DNA of 64,000 nt from Macrostomum hystrix (lineage: Eukaryota > Platyhelminthes > Macrostomidae): assembly GCA_950097015.1 (NCBI GenBank), contig CATNEN010000003.1, positions 4,759,501 through 4,823,500 on the forward strand, in the 5' to 3' direction. The position numbers were made by a program, and so were the translations under genes. Numbering within the stretch: the stretch's first letter is position 1; every line of letters begins with the position of its first letter. Below, in pieces: positions 22,077 to 32,019 of this stretch. The notes beneath the pieces were generated by a model, which was given only the letters and a program-made list of their open reading frames with translations, was not told the origin of the DNA and did no database searches.

Positions 22077-23703
22077 CTCAGACAATGTGTGTCCTGTTAG
22101 ACAATGTGTGTGTCCTGTTAGACAATGTGTGTGTCCTGTTAGACAATGTGTGTCCTGTTAGACAATGTGTGTCCTGTTAGACAATGTGTGTGTCCTGTTA
22201 GACAATGTGTGTCCTGTTAGACAATGTGTGTCCTGTTAGACAATGTGTGTCCTGTTAGACAATGTGTGTCCTGTTAGACAATGTGTGTGTCCTGTTAGAC
22301 AATGTGTGTCCTGTTAGACAATGTGTGTCCTGTTAGACAATGTGTGTCCTGTTAGACAATGTGTGTCCTGTTAGACAATGTGTGTCCTGTTAGACAATGT
22401 GTGTCCTGTTAGACAATGTGTGTCCTGTTAGACAATGTGTGTCCTGTTAGACAATGTGTGTCCTGTTAGACAATGTGTGTCCTGTTAGACAATGTGTGTC
22501 CTGTTAGACAATGTGTGTCCTGTTAGACAATGTGTGTCCTGTTAGACAATGTGTGTGTCCTGTTAGACAATGTGTGTCCTGTTAGACAATGTGTGTCCTG
22601 TTAGACAATGTGTGTCCTGTTAGACAATGTGTGTCCTGTTAGACAATGTGTGTCCTGTTAGACAATGTGTGTCCTGTTAGACAATGTGTGTGTCCTGTTA
22701 GACAATGTGTGTCCTGTTAGACTATGTGTGTCCTGTTAGACAATGTGTGTCCTGTTAGACAATGTGTGTCCTGTTAGACAATGTGTGTGTCCTGTTAGAC
22801 AATGTGTGTCCTGTTAGACAATGTGTGTGTCCTGTTAGACAATGTGTGTCCTGTTAGACAATGTGTGTGTCCTGTTAGACAATGTGTATCCTGTTAGACA
22901 ATGTGTGTCCTGTTAGACAATGTGTGTGTCCTGTTAGACAATGTGTGTCCTGTTAGACAATGTGTGTCCTGTTAGACAATGTGTGTCCTATTAGACAATG
23001 TGTGTCCTGTTACACAATGTGTGTCCTGTTAGACAATGTGTGTCCTGTTAGACAATGTGTGTCCTGTTAGACAATGTGTGTGTCCTGTTAGACAATGTGT
23101 GTCCTGTTAGACAATGTGTGTCCTGTTAGACAATGTGTGTCCTGTTAGACAATGTGTGTCCTATTAGACAATGTGTGTCCTGTTACACAATGTGTGTCCT
23201 GTTAGACAATGTGTATCCTGTTAGACAATGTGTGTCCTGTTAGACAATGTGTGTCCTGTTAGACAATGTGTGTGTCCTGTTAGACAATGTGTGTCCTGTT
23301 AGACAATGTGTGTCCTATTAGACAATGTGTGTCCTGTTACACAATGTGTGTCCTGTTAGACAATGTGTATCCTGTTAGACAATGTGTGTCCTGTTAGACA
23401 ATGTGTGTCCTGTTAGACAATGTGTGTCCTGTTACACAATGTGTGTGTCCTGTTAGACAATGTGTGTGTCCTGTTAGACAATGTGTGTCCTGTTAGACAA
23501 TGTGTGTCCTGTTAGACAATGTGTGTGTCCTGTTAGACAATGTGTGTGTCCTGTTAGACAATGTGTGTGTCCTGTTAGACAATGTGCGTCCTGTTATACA
23601 ATGTGTGTGTCCTGTTAGACAATGTGTGTGTCCTGTTAGACAATGTGTGTCCTGTTAGACAATGTGTGTGTCCAGTTAGACAATGTGTGTGTCCTGTTAG
23701 GCA
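22077..23703. repeat. 19/21-bp minisatellite (about 83 units)
   Basis: The unit is GTTAGACAATGTGTGTCCT, with a 21-bp form that has one extra GT. Blocks with ATCC, TATTAG and TTACAC variants recur (for example near 22980, 23160 and 23310), showing multi-unit duplications. The related array 35520-35970 is shorter and more diverged. Confidence 0.95.
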
Positions 23704-23717
23704 GTGTTTGTTATCTT

Positions 23718-23905
23718 TTTAGGAGGCCAGTATAAAAGTTAGATATAGAAAAGCCTCTTATAAATATAGAAAAAGTGTGCAGAATTATAAGTAATCTTTG
23801 AGATTGTCGAACTCGTACAGGTAAAAAACTATCGCAGCCATATTAGGAAAGAGTAAATCGAGTTTTACGAGTCACCTGAGTTAACTGGTTTCGTATTTCA
23901 GCCTA
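23718..23905 (+). repeat. Dispersed/duplicated segment, partner of 38094-38250
   Basis: Shared words include AGATATAGAAAAGCCTCTTA, GAAAAAGTGTGCAGAA and GAGTTAACTGGTTTCGTATT. Here it directly follows the minisatellite. In the other copy a ~2.1 kb element separates the two, so this copy shows the pre-insertion state. Confidence 0.85.
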
Positions 23906-24354
23906 AATTAAATCGACCGGCAGTCTCTGACCTTGTGGCTGTGTCCTCGATGGCTAAGAGTAGCATGTGGCGCGTCTCAATTGACCAATATCTCACTGAC
24001 CCAAGCTGCCATAACACTTTATTCTTGCACACAAAGAGAATTCACTAAGCACTGTGCTGCACATAGTGCAACGCTTCTAGTCATTCCCGCGGCTTTAATA
24101 TATGAATTATCAGAGGAAATAAACGGAGTAAAAGGCACTGCGTCATCTGCTAAATCACTAATAAATATTGAAGTTTTCTTTTCTAATTAATTATTTTTCT
24201 ATTTTAATTTTTGTTTATATTCGTTCCATTGCTATTATAATTATTTTTCTTTATCAAACATTCAGAAATAATTACTTTCGGTTACAATAAAAAAGTACAC
24301 AGTAACCGATATTACATTACAAACTTACATTAAAATATTGTGAAGCATACACAT
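23906..24354. other. No gene seen
   Basis: The sequence has a short open frame (23933-24190) with no recognisable domain. I do not call it a gene. Confidence 0.4.
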
Positions 24355-24632
24355 ATTAACTTTATATTATTGAACTGGGTCATATTAAACTTGGTCATCT
24401 TAAACTGGTTCATATTAAACTGGGTAATATTAAACTGGGTAATATTAAACTGGGTCATATTAAACTGGGTAATATTAAACTGGTTCATATTAAACTGGGT
24501 AATATTAAACTGGGTAATATTAAACTGGGTAATATTAAACTGGGTAATATTAAACTGGGTAATATTAAACTGGGTAATATTAAACTGGGTAATATTAAAC
24601 TGGGTAATATTTAACTGGGTAATATTAAACTG
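24355..24632. repeat. 15-bp minisatellite (about 18 units)
   Basis: The unit is GGGTAATATTAAACT with variants GGGTCAT and GGTTCAT. The 15-bp length keeps all frames periodic and open on both strands; no coding role is inferred. Confidence 0.94.
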
Positions 24633-24636
24633 GGGC

Positions 24637-24742
24637 CCAGCCGCGGAGAAAAGGCTTGGTGGCTTGTCGTGCAATTTCTGGCTCTGAAGGCCCACCTCCA
24701 AGGCACAGTGAAGTGTACACTGCCTGACGATGAGTCAGGACG
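24637..24742 (+). mobile_element. SINE family B, body fragment
   Basis: CAGCCGCGGAGAAAAGGCTT to CTGCCTGACGATGAGTCAGG matches the middle of family B. Both the tRNA-like head and the 3' end are absent. Confidence 0.8.
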
Positions 24743-24879
24743 TGAACCTGGAAGTACATATGGCTATAATAAGATTAATGGGAATGTGGCCTGAAAATCT
24801 ACTAAGAGAGGCGGGGTAAATTTGGGATAAGGAATTTAAGATTTTGGAATTAGGGAGGTAGTGTTCGGAAAGACGGGAA

Positions 24880-25236
24880 ACTCAGTCGGAATCTAAAGAT
24901 CCCGGGGCCGAGGCCTCGCTGGCGTACCAGGACTCCCAGCCTGACATCCGCCACCACCTTAGGCGCCTTCCTGCAACTCTATGTTTTGAGCTGCCAGCAG
25001 GTCCTGAACACGCTGCTGCATGGGCGGGCCCTTCAGCACATAGTCGGCGCCTTCCTACATCTCGACAATTGAGATGCCGGGTGTGGCTCGGATGGCGGTG
25101 ATCGTGTCCGACTTCAGGGTCAACTAGCATCGAGTTGTGGATGCCAGCCATCGGGAAGGCCTCATCGATAAGCCAGTAGAGCTCGCAGACGCCGCCGCAA
25201 CCGGCCAGGATAGCAGCTATCCCTGCGGACGGCGCT
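24880..25236 (-). pseudogene. Decayed coding fragment, unrecognised
   Basis: On the minus strand two overlapping frames look protein-like: one with AAILAGCGGVCELYWLIDEA and FPMAGIHNSMLVDPEV, then, after a frame change, SDTITAIRATPGISIVEM, a stop, and GADYVLKGPPMQQRVQDLL. The high GC, amphipathic pattern and frame break suggest a broken exon or retrocopy. I do not recognise the family. It abuts the start of the block that is duplicated at 46608. Confidence 0.45.
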
Positions 25237-25379
25237 GGTTTGTCCATTATACTCGGCCATGATCGTCTGAGTTTAAGAATGAAAGCAAAGCGCAAAGCCG
25301 TAAAGCATGCTGCACCAACTAGCTATAATCACTGGCTTGAGACGCTGCCGCAGCCGCCACCGCCGCAATGAAATCGGTG

Positions 25380-25387
25380 TATATAAA
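25380..25387 (+). promoter_or_regulatory. TATA box of EGFR-like gene A
   Basis: GTATATAAAACCGTCAGTT lies in a promoter block whose other copy at 46765 has the same TATA and downstream CAGT. The surrounding 300 bp (25228-25560) is well conserved between the copies. A start site about 25-30 bp downstream is likely. No ATG codes until after the 5' UTR intron. Confidence 0.6.
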
Positions 25388-25934
25388 ACCGTCAGTTCGG
25401 TTTTAACAGCAGCAAATTAAAATAGCAAAGAGTGAGAGTCAATCTGTGTCAGTATCGGTAGTCAATCAATCTCGTTATCAATTATAGCAATTATAGCAAT
25501 ATGTATTGAGTTTATTGCATTACAAGTATATAAATAGATAGTGCGTGTGAGTAAATCGTTTCAAGTTAGCGAATATATTGTTGTCAGTTTTTGCTGCTGC
25601 TGCTAATTTCCTAGTAAGACGCGGCTCACTCTGGAAGGGAGAGGGCCCGAAGTTCGAAAAAAGAAGCGCGCCCTGCACTATATACTACATTTGTTTACTC
25701 TTTAGCAAACCCCGTAAAACATTCGATTTTCCAGTGAACAGCACACCCACCCCATCCAGCTTGATCTTCCTCCTCAAAAGCAGTGCAGAGCCAGCCAGAC
25801 GGGCCTGCCAATGGAAAGACTTTGATCGTCTTTAGTCTATGACCAAAGGGGTTAAATTATCGATTGGTTAAAGCAGAAGCTTCTCTTCTTAAAATCAGGG
25901 CAGTGTTCCTTTCACACCCTTCTACCACAGACAA

Positions 25935-26565
25935 TGAATTTAGAGGCAGGACCGCCCCTATTGATTTCGAAGGTTTTAAGTTGGGTTGCAACTTTGGCAA
26001 GCAAAGGAGCAGTCTTTTAGTTTTAGCCCGGCCCAACTGCTCGATTGAGCTGCAGCTTACAGTCCAATCTATTTCAGACAGCAAAGATTCATCCACAATT
26101 CGAAGTAGCAGTCAGCCTTTTCGTCAGCCATCTATTTGCTTGGACTATATTTATACAGGCTACGGATATAATATCGACAGAGAGCCACAGGATCTATTAT
26201 TATGTCGATAAGGATCGAATAAGGATAAGGATCGAATATATTTCTACGCACCTCAGAACTGCAATACACTTACAGAGATATTATAACTATAGAGAACTGC
26301 AGGACTATTTTGTTTATCAAGAGAGAGAGAGCTGCATGCGACATTTATTTACAGAACGATAGTGATAGGGTAAAACATAACCCTAACCCTAACCCTAACC
26401 CTAACAGATCGATACTTACATGTACAAATTATTGCAGGGCTTATTATATATACAAAGGCAAATAGAAAGGCCTATTATATTAGCACAGCATGTATTGCCG
26501 TATTTATGAACAGAGACTTACACGGCTTATTTGATATATAAAGCATTTTTCTTATTTGCAGCGCA
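25935..26565. other. About 630 bp present in gene A 5' region but absent from gene B copy
   Basis: Flanking sequence matches 47210-47300 in the second copy, but this interval does not. It contains short CCCTAA repeats and GATAAGGATCGAATA-type direct repeats. It ends near a TTTGCAG acceptor-like site (26563), so it may be spliced out. It is either an insertion in copy A or a deletion in copy B. Confidence 0.55.
26379..26405. repeat. Interstitial telomere-type repeat (CCCTAA)4-5
   Basis: AACCCTAACCCTAACCCTAA continues for 27 bp, the reverse complement of TTAGGG repeats, the common animal telomere sequence. It lies within the 630-bp segment found only in copy A. Confidence 0.9.
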
Positions 26566-26655
26566 ACAGCATTAATCAGCAGCATCAGCATCAGAATCAG
26601 CAGCAGCATCAGTAGCACCAGCTCGACAGCACCGTTTGCCAGTGCCAATTTCGAG

Positions 26656-26854
26656 GTGAGATAAGTATTCCATTGTACGGCTGGATTGCGTAGTTAGCCT
26701 CTGCGAAATATAATCGAGTAGACTTTAGCATGGAAATATTCGAATTGCCTTTCCGTGTTTGTTTGCTTGTTGTCGTACCGATGCCAATCAAAAGACCTAG
26801 AGTCTGTGTCAATCAGTGTCAATCATGTGTTGGCTCCGCAATTCTCGCTGACAG
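26656..26854 (+). other. Probable 5' UTR intron of EGFR-like gene A
   Basis: The donor TTTCGAG/GTGAGATAAG and the acceptor CTCGCTGACAG/GTGCAG are both conserved in the second gene (47360 and 49881). If used, this intron removes the upstream in-frame ATG at 26730 and makes the ATG at 26886 the start. Confidence 0.6.
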
Positions 26855-26885
26855 GTGCAGGGAAGAGGAAATTTGCGCAATTTCA

Positions 26886-28808
26886 ATGCGTTCGACAACT
26901 ACTACAATGCTTGAGCTGCTGCTTCTGCAACTGCTCGCAAGCCTCGGCTCCAGCAGCCAGCCTCTGGGCTCCAACAGTCGTCTGTGCAAGACTATCACCA
27001 TCACGAACGGAGGGTATGCGAAACACCGGAGCATCAGCCGACTGCACGCAGAACTCAGCGCCAAGGTGGCCGGATGCCAGTATGTGTACGGCGATCTCGA
27101 AATCTTGGACCTCGGTGCTCATGACTTAAGACTTCAGGTGCCTTTTGACGACGCTATCCGTGACCTTGAGACAGACTTTCTCGACTCCATCGTTGAGATA
27201 AGCGGGCGGTTATTCATTAAACATGTCAACTTGACGCGAATCACCTTGCGCAACCTGCGAACCATACGCGGCTACAATCACAAGAATGTGAGTCCATTCT
27301 ACTCAATGCAAGTCTGGCAGATGAGATTCCCCACCCAACTGGAGCTGCCCAAGCTGAGCGCCATCCTGCAAGGCAGTGTCAACATGATTGGCGAAGTGCA
27401 TGCGGACCTGTACTGCCATTTGACTCGCAGCGTGAACTGGACGAGTCTGTTTCAAAACCCAGCGCTGCAAAAATTCATCGATGGTGCCTCCAAACACGAG
27501 AGTTCCTGCAGTTCAGTACTGAATTGCAGCAGCAGCTGCGACACTGAATGGTCTGGTCGACAGCTCTGCTGGTCAAACGGGGAAGACGGCTGCCAGAGCT
27601 TCAACGGATGTCTCGAGCGACCGTGCCGAAATTGCTACCGACATCCCCAAACAGGCACCGAGGAGTGTTGCAACACCGACTGTCTCGGGGGCTGCTCCGA
27701 CCGACCTGATGGCTGTTTCACGTGCCGCGATGTCATTCAGGATGGGGTTTGCAAGGACACGTGTTCACTCAAGTCGGACCCGAACCCCGGCACGAACAGG
27801 GTCGACAGTTTCAGCTCCAGCATGAAGCGGGTGGGCCACATCTGCGTGAACAAGTGCGAGATGCCGTTTCTCACGAGCTCCAACGAAGAGCACTGCTTGA
27901 GCGAGTGTCCTCAGACTGAGCGTCCGTACCAAGGGGTCTGCAAAAAATGCACCCAGTCGCCTTGCAAGTCCTGCACAATCACCAAGCTAATCATGACTGA
28001 CAATGAGGCCAAGAAGCTCAAGGACGAAAACTGCACGATCTGGCGAACGGATGACTCCTTGGATGTCGGGGGTGTCAAGCTGAGCATAGCCAGTCTGATG
28101 ACGCTGGAATCACTAGAAATACTTTATTGTAGCAAGTTTATGATCAGGAGAAGCGAACGCCTCGTTCAGAATCTTGGATTTCTCAAGAACTTGAAGTTTG
28201 TGTCGGGCGAATTTTCGATAATGATGTTAAAGACAACCTACCTTGGTCTCGCCAAGCTAAGATACGCAAAGCATCTCTCGATTTGGCTGGTGAGCGGTCT
28301 GTGCAAGGCTTGGTACCCGAGCAACAGAATTCATGAAATCACGAATGTCAAGAAGGAGTTTAAAATAGTCGTCACAAAAATCAGCTTCGACAACTCAAGC
28401 GAAGTGTGCCGAAATGCTGCCTGCGACCCTCAGTGCAGAGACGAGTGCTGGGGACCCGGACCGGACATGTGCGTGGCCTGCAGGAGCTTCGAGGTGGACG
28501 GTGTCTGTTATGCCACGTGCAAGCATGCAGGCCGATATCAGCTAGGCACTTTGTGTCTGCCGTGCCACAGTGAGTGCGATGGCGGCTGCAGCGGTCCGAG
28601 CGCTTCGGAGTGCAAGCGATGCCGAAACCTGAAGGAGGACGACAAGTGCGTGGCCTCCTGCAGCCGAGAAATGCGCGTGAGTTTAATGGGCGTCTGCTAC
28701 TCGGCGGCGACAGCGAGGCTCTTTGCAGTCGGCATCGGAGTCGGCCTGCTACTTCTGCTGCTGCTGCCGCTCGCCTGCATGCGTAACCGCAAGCGAATGC
28801 AAAAGTAG
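26886..28808 (+). CDS. EGFR-like receptor ectodomain protein A, no kinase
   Basis: 640 residues from the chosen ATG; an upstream in-frame ATG at 26730 probably lies in an intron. A signal peptide is visible (MLELLLLQLLASLGSSS). Next comes receptor L domain 1, about residues 34-205 (CQYVYGDLEILDLG, LDSIVEISGRLFIKH, LRNLRTIRGY). Furin-like Cys-rich region 1 covers about 212-370 (CCNTDCLGGC, CFTCRDVIQDGVCKDTC), L domain 2 about 375-503, and Cys-rich region 2 about 508-601 (CDPQCRDECWGPGPDMC, as in ErbB receptors). One transmembrane helix (614-632) and a basic tail of about 8 residues end the protein. The order is that of ErbB receptors, but the kinase is absent. It could act as a membrane-held ligand trap or partner; that role is inference. 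The long coding exon has no introns. A near-identical paralogue lies at 49913-52006. Confidence 0.88.
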   Translation: MRSTTTTMLELLLLQLLASLGSSSQPLGSNSRLCKTITITNGGYAKHRSISRLHAELSAKVAGCQYVYGDLEILDLGAHDLRLQVPFDDAIRDLETDFLDSIVEISGRLFIKHVNLTRITLRNLRTIRGYNHKNVSPFYSMQVWQMRFPTQLELPKLSAILQGSVNMIGEVHADLYCHLTRSVNWTSLFQNPALQKFIDGASKHESSCSSVLNCSSSCDTEWSGRQLCWSNGEDGCQSFNGCLERPCRNCYRHPQTGTEECCNTDCLGGCSDRPDGCFTCRDVIQDGVCKDTCSLKSDPNPGTNRVDSFSSSMKRVGHICVNKCEMPFLTSSNEEHCLSECPQTERPYQGVCKKCTQSPCKSCTITKLIMTDNEAKKLKDENCTIWRTDDSLDVGGVKLSIASLMTLESLEILYCSKFMIRRSERLVQNLGFLKNLKFVSGEFSIMMLKTTYLGLAKLRYAKHLSIWLVSGLCKAWYPSNRIHEITNVKKEFKIVVTKISFDNSSEVCRNAACDPQCRDECWGPGPDMCVACRSFEVDGVCYATCKHAGRYQLGTLCLPCHSECDGGCSGPSASECKRCRNLKEDDKCVASCSREMRVSLMGVCYSAATARLFAVGIGVGLLLLLLLPLACMRNRKRMQK

Positions 28809-29149
28809 TTCTACTTGGCTCGTAGCTGTGCTTAGTTGAACTTTTAACACCTACGCGATACACCAAACCCTACGAGTATCGAGTAGATTAGGACAATTGG
28901 CAGCATACAACTTCTAGTGTTTATGACTGGAAAAGTTTATTTTTGGTTTTTATTAGCTTCCATTATATCGATTATTTATTTACTAAAATAATCCTATATT
29001 AAGGAAAATCTGAAAGAAGCTAAAGTTTGTTGTTACGGCAGGCCAGTTTTCTCTTCAGGCTCTCCATCGTGAGCTCAATGGCTTGACGCTGCAACTCATT
29101 AACTAACACTTATCCAGATATATAGCCTTAAAAAGCATTTTATTAACAT

Positions 29150-29240
29150 TTTAATAACTCATGAACTCACTCGTGAACTCACTGATGAACTCAACCATAA
29201 ACTCACCCATAAACTCACCCATGAACTCACCCATGAAGTA
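29150..29240. repeat. Short 12-bp minisatellite (about 6 units)
   Basis: Units are CATGAACTCACT and CATGAACTCACC. It occupies the same place in duplication unit 1 as the 1.2 kb array 53340-54560 in unit 2, with matching 3' flank (TGAAGTAATCTATAAACC versus TGAAGTCATCTATAAGCC). Confidence 0.88.
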
Positions 29241-29489
29241 ATCTATAAACCAAAAATTCGCATGAATTCAGGAACTCAATTGAGTTGTATTGTTATTTAG
29301 TTCTCTAAATCTGATTCAAACCTAAAAAATAGACCGCATTTTTTTACTTTAAGAGCTGGCTCGTGTTTCAATTTAGCTGGAAATAAGACTTTCGTAAATA
29401 AAAAAGACTTTATTAAAATTTAATCTTCTATCTAAATTTAAACAGGAAGTATAATTCAAATGAAAATCTTGCTTGCTTGTGAGTAATTG

Positions 29490-29792
29490 ATTTTCCCACG
29501 AACGGCTCAACCGATTTTCACTATTTCTTCACTAAAAGATGCCAAATTAAATATGGGGACAATTATACACGTGTTTTTATTAAGCTTCACTTCATTGCTA
29601 AAGGGGTTAAAAATTTGAAAAACTGTTTTAGATAGGATTTTTAATGCATTCAATCAGAGCCAGTTTTGTCAACGTGCATACCACTGCCAATTTTAACGAT
29701 TGCATCAGGGCCAGTTTTGTTAAAAGTGAGCAAACTGATAAGAATTTCACTGTAAAATGTAAATTTTAGCTGTGTGAACCCCACTGGCGAGA
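29490..29792 (+). repeat. Dispersed repeat R, copy 1
   Basis: CGAACGGCTCAACCGATTTT, TTTTTATTAAGCTT, GCCAGTTTTGTTA and ACCCCACTGGCGAGATA recur in order at 39758-40035. In this copy the sequence stops abruptly at GCGAGA, where the DNA transposon begins. Confidence 0.82.
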
Positions 29793-30245
29793 TATTAGTT
29801 TTCAACTTCTATTTCAAACTAAGTAACTTCTATTTCGCCCGGCGGCTCTCCGGCTGGCGTTAGTCATGTGGTAGAATGAAGGAAACTTCAATTTCGCCCG
29901 CGGGGGAGGGGGGTTGCTCGTGTGTACCCGATTAGTAACTTCAATTTCGCCCACGGGGAGGGGGTGCTCGTGTGTACCCGATTAGTAACTTCAATTTCGC
30001 CCACGGGGAGGGGGTGCTCGTGTGTACCCGATTAGTAACTTCAATTTCGCCCACGGGGGGGGTGCTCGTGTGTACCCGATTAGTAACTTCAATTTCGCCC
30101 ACGGGGGGGGTGCTCGTGTGTACCCGATTAGTAACTTCAATTTCGCCCACGGGGAGGGGGTGCTCGTGTGTACCCGATTAGTAACTTCAATTTCGTCCGC
30201 GATACCGACCTGTCCAAGTTAGGGTAAATCAATTTCACAAAAAGT
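29793..30245. repeat. Left terminal inverted repeat, about 8 subunits
   Basis: Subunits combine GTAACTTCAATTTCGCCC with either GGCGGCTCTCCGGCTGGC (outermost) or GTGCTCGTGTGTACCCGATT. The second type makes up six almost identical units at 29890-30200. Confidence 0.88.
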
Positions 30246-30271
30246 AACTTCTATTTTGTCTTTAATTTTTT

Positions 30272-30502
30272 TCATCCGGCTTTAAACAGACTTTTAATAT
30301 TAATATTTATTTTTAACGTGTCAGGCAAGACAATGGACGACCCCATTGTCAGAAGAAAGTCAGAACGCGTAATGATGGATCGAGCCGTTTGCTTGTTGAT
30401 CCCCAACTGGACAGCAAGCTGCAGCCAGTCAGCATTTTCTTCAAATGCAGAGATCTGTGGCCGGTCTGTTTGAGACACCTTTCCGTAATTTCTGCGAGGC
30501 AT
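30272..30502 (-). pseudogene. Transposase N-terminal fragment (helix-turn-helix)
   Basis: 76 residues starting MPRRNYGKVSQTDRPQISAF. ENADWLQLAVQLGINKQTA and RSII fit a homeodomain-like HTH as found at the N-terminus of IS630/Tc1-type and related transposases. The catalytic domain is missing, and the frame runs into AT-rich sequence with no similarity. It lies inside the inverted repeats, as expected for the element's own gene. Confidence 0.55.
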
Positions 30503-30831
30503 TTCTGTGACTTGAACAAAGTTGACATGATTGAGAGAGAGATCTCGTTCTTAATATATATACATTAATACTATTAATATATTATAACAAGATTGGAGCT
30601 TCAAGAGCGGCTGATGTGAAAGCGTCGGCGCTATCCAATTTTCCAATTAGCTGAATTTATTGTGATTCTGTTATAAATTCACAGGGCCATAAATCTCTCG
30701 ACACTCGAAAGAAAATTATTGTAATTCCACTGCGGCGGAGTCGGTGGCGGCGTCGGCGAAGATCAAAGGCAAGGACAAAGTCCGTATTTCACAGAGCGGA
30801 CGCAAACACAAATCGCTGTGCTGAAGAGACG

Positions 30832-31575
30832 AAATTGAAGTTACTAATCGGGTACACACGAGCATCCCCTCCCCGCGGGCGAAATTGAAGTTACTAACGC
30901 GAGCCGGAGAGCCGCCGGGCGAAATTGAAGTTACTAACGCGAGCCGGAGAGCCGCCGGGCGAAATTGAAGTTACTAACGCGAGCCGGAGAGCCGCCGGGC
31001 GAAATTGAAGTTACTAACGCGAGCCGGAGAGCCGCCGGGCGAAATTGAAGTTACTAATCGGGTACACACGAGCATCCCCTCCCCGCGGGCGAAATTGAAG
31101 TTACTAACGCGAGCCGGAGAGCCGCCGGGCGAAATTGAAGTTACTAACGCGAGCCGGAGAGCCGCCGGGCGAAATTGAAGTTACTAACGCGAGCCGGAGA
31201 GCCGCCGGGCGAAATTGAAGTTACTAACGCGAGCCGGAGAGCCGCCGGGCGAAATTGAAGTTACTAACGCGAGCCGGAGAGCCGCCGGGCGAAATTGAAG
31301 TTACTAACGCGAGCCGGAGAGCCGCCGGGCGAAATTGAAGTTACTAACGCGAGCCGGAGAGCCGCCGGGCGAAATTGAAGTTACTAACGCGAGCCGGAGA
31401 GCCGCCGGGCGAAATTGAAGTTACTAACGCGAGCCGGAGAGCCGCCGGGCGAAATTGAAGTTACTAACGCGAGCCGGAGAGCCGCCGGGCGAAATTGAAG
31501 TTACTAACGCCAGCCGGAGAGCCGCCGGGCGAAATTGAAGTCACTTAGTTTGAAATTGAAAGTTGAAAACCAATA
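30832..31575. repeat. Right terminal inverted repeat, about 18 subunits
   Basis: 40-bp units (GAAATTGAAGTTACTAACGC with GAGCCGGAGAGCCGCCGGGC) are nearly identical. Two 50-bp units of the other type carry CGGGTACACACGAGCATCCC. The array is the inverted counterpart of 29793-30245 but has more copies and the opposite mix of unit types. Confidence 0.9.
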
Positions 31576-31649
31576 GCGAGACATCTACTCATTTCTTACT
31601 ACAACATAAATAAATCATCAAACCTTGTCTCGATTTCAATCGAGAAAGG

Positions 31650-31795
31650 GTCCAACAGTTTTCTAAATGTGTCCAACAGTTTTCTAAATGTGTCCAACAG
31701 TTTTCTAAATGTGTCCAACAGTTTTCTAAATGTGTCCATCAGTTTTCTAAATGTGTCCATCAGTTTTCTAAATGTGTCCATCAGTTTTCTAAATA
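31650..31795. repeat. 21-bp minisatellite (7 units)
   Basis: The unit core is GTCCAACAGTTTTCTAAATG; the last three units have ATC for AAC. It has no coding meaning despite open frames. Confidence 0.93.
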
Positions 31796-32019
31796 ATTCA
31801 TTTATTCAGGTCACTCTACAGCTATTATGAAAATTCGTTTCAGAGAACTGACAATTTAACAACTTACTTTTTGATTGTTCATTCTTGTTACTTCATAATA
31901 ATTTTTAATGACGAGTTGAGGCTATAGTGAACTGATTGAGGATTGAGGATTGAGGATAAATTGAGGATAAGCTGAAAGATAAAAACTATAATTGTTGATT
32001 GCAATAATAGTCAATAAGA

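Larger units (their letters stand above)
19803..29450. repeat. Segmental duplication unit 1 (about 9.6 kb)
   Basis: Blocks inside this interval recur in the same order and orientation in 31821-54785. They are: 19803-20340 with 31821-32030; the GAGCAGGGAGATTAGATAAG arrays; the GTTAGACAATGTGTGTCCT arrays; 23718-23905 with 38094-38250; and 25226-29450 with 46608-54785, which includes the EGFR-like genes. The pair is interrupted by different insertions, so it is old enough to have been remodelled, yet gene segments are still near identical. Confidence 0.85.
29793..31575. mobile_element. DNA transposon with tandemly repeated terminal inverted repeats
   Basis: The left end TATTAGTTTTCAACTTCTAT and the right end, read inward on the minus strand, TATTGGTTTTCAACTTTCAA are inverted copies; both continue into TTTCAAACTAAG and CGCCCGGCGGCTCTCCGGCT. 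GCGAGA flanks the element on both sides (29787-29792, 31576-31581) as a target duplication; a TA duplication just inside is the other reading. Each inverted repeat has become a tandem array. The core holds only a transposase-like N-terminus, so the element is probably non-autonomous now. The superfamily is not fixed. Confidence 0.8.

Noticed and set aside
26730-26885. Use of the upstream ATG as start of EGFR-like gene A (and 49757 in gene B)
   Set aside because: It falls between a conserved donor (26656) and acceptor (26854) and yields no clear signal peptide, whereas the ATG at 26886 is followed by one.
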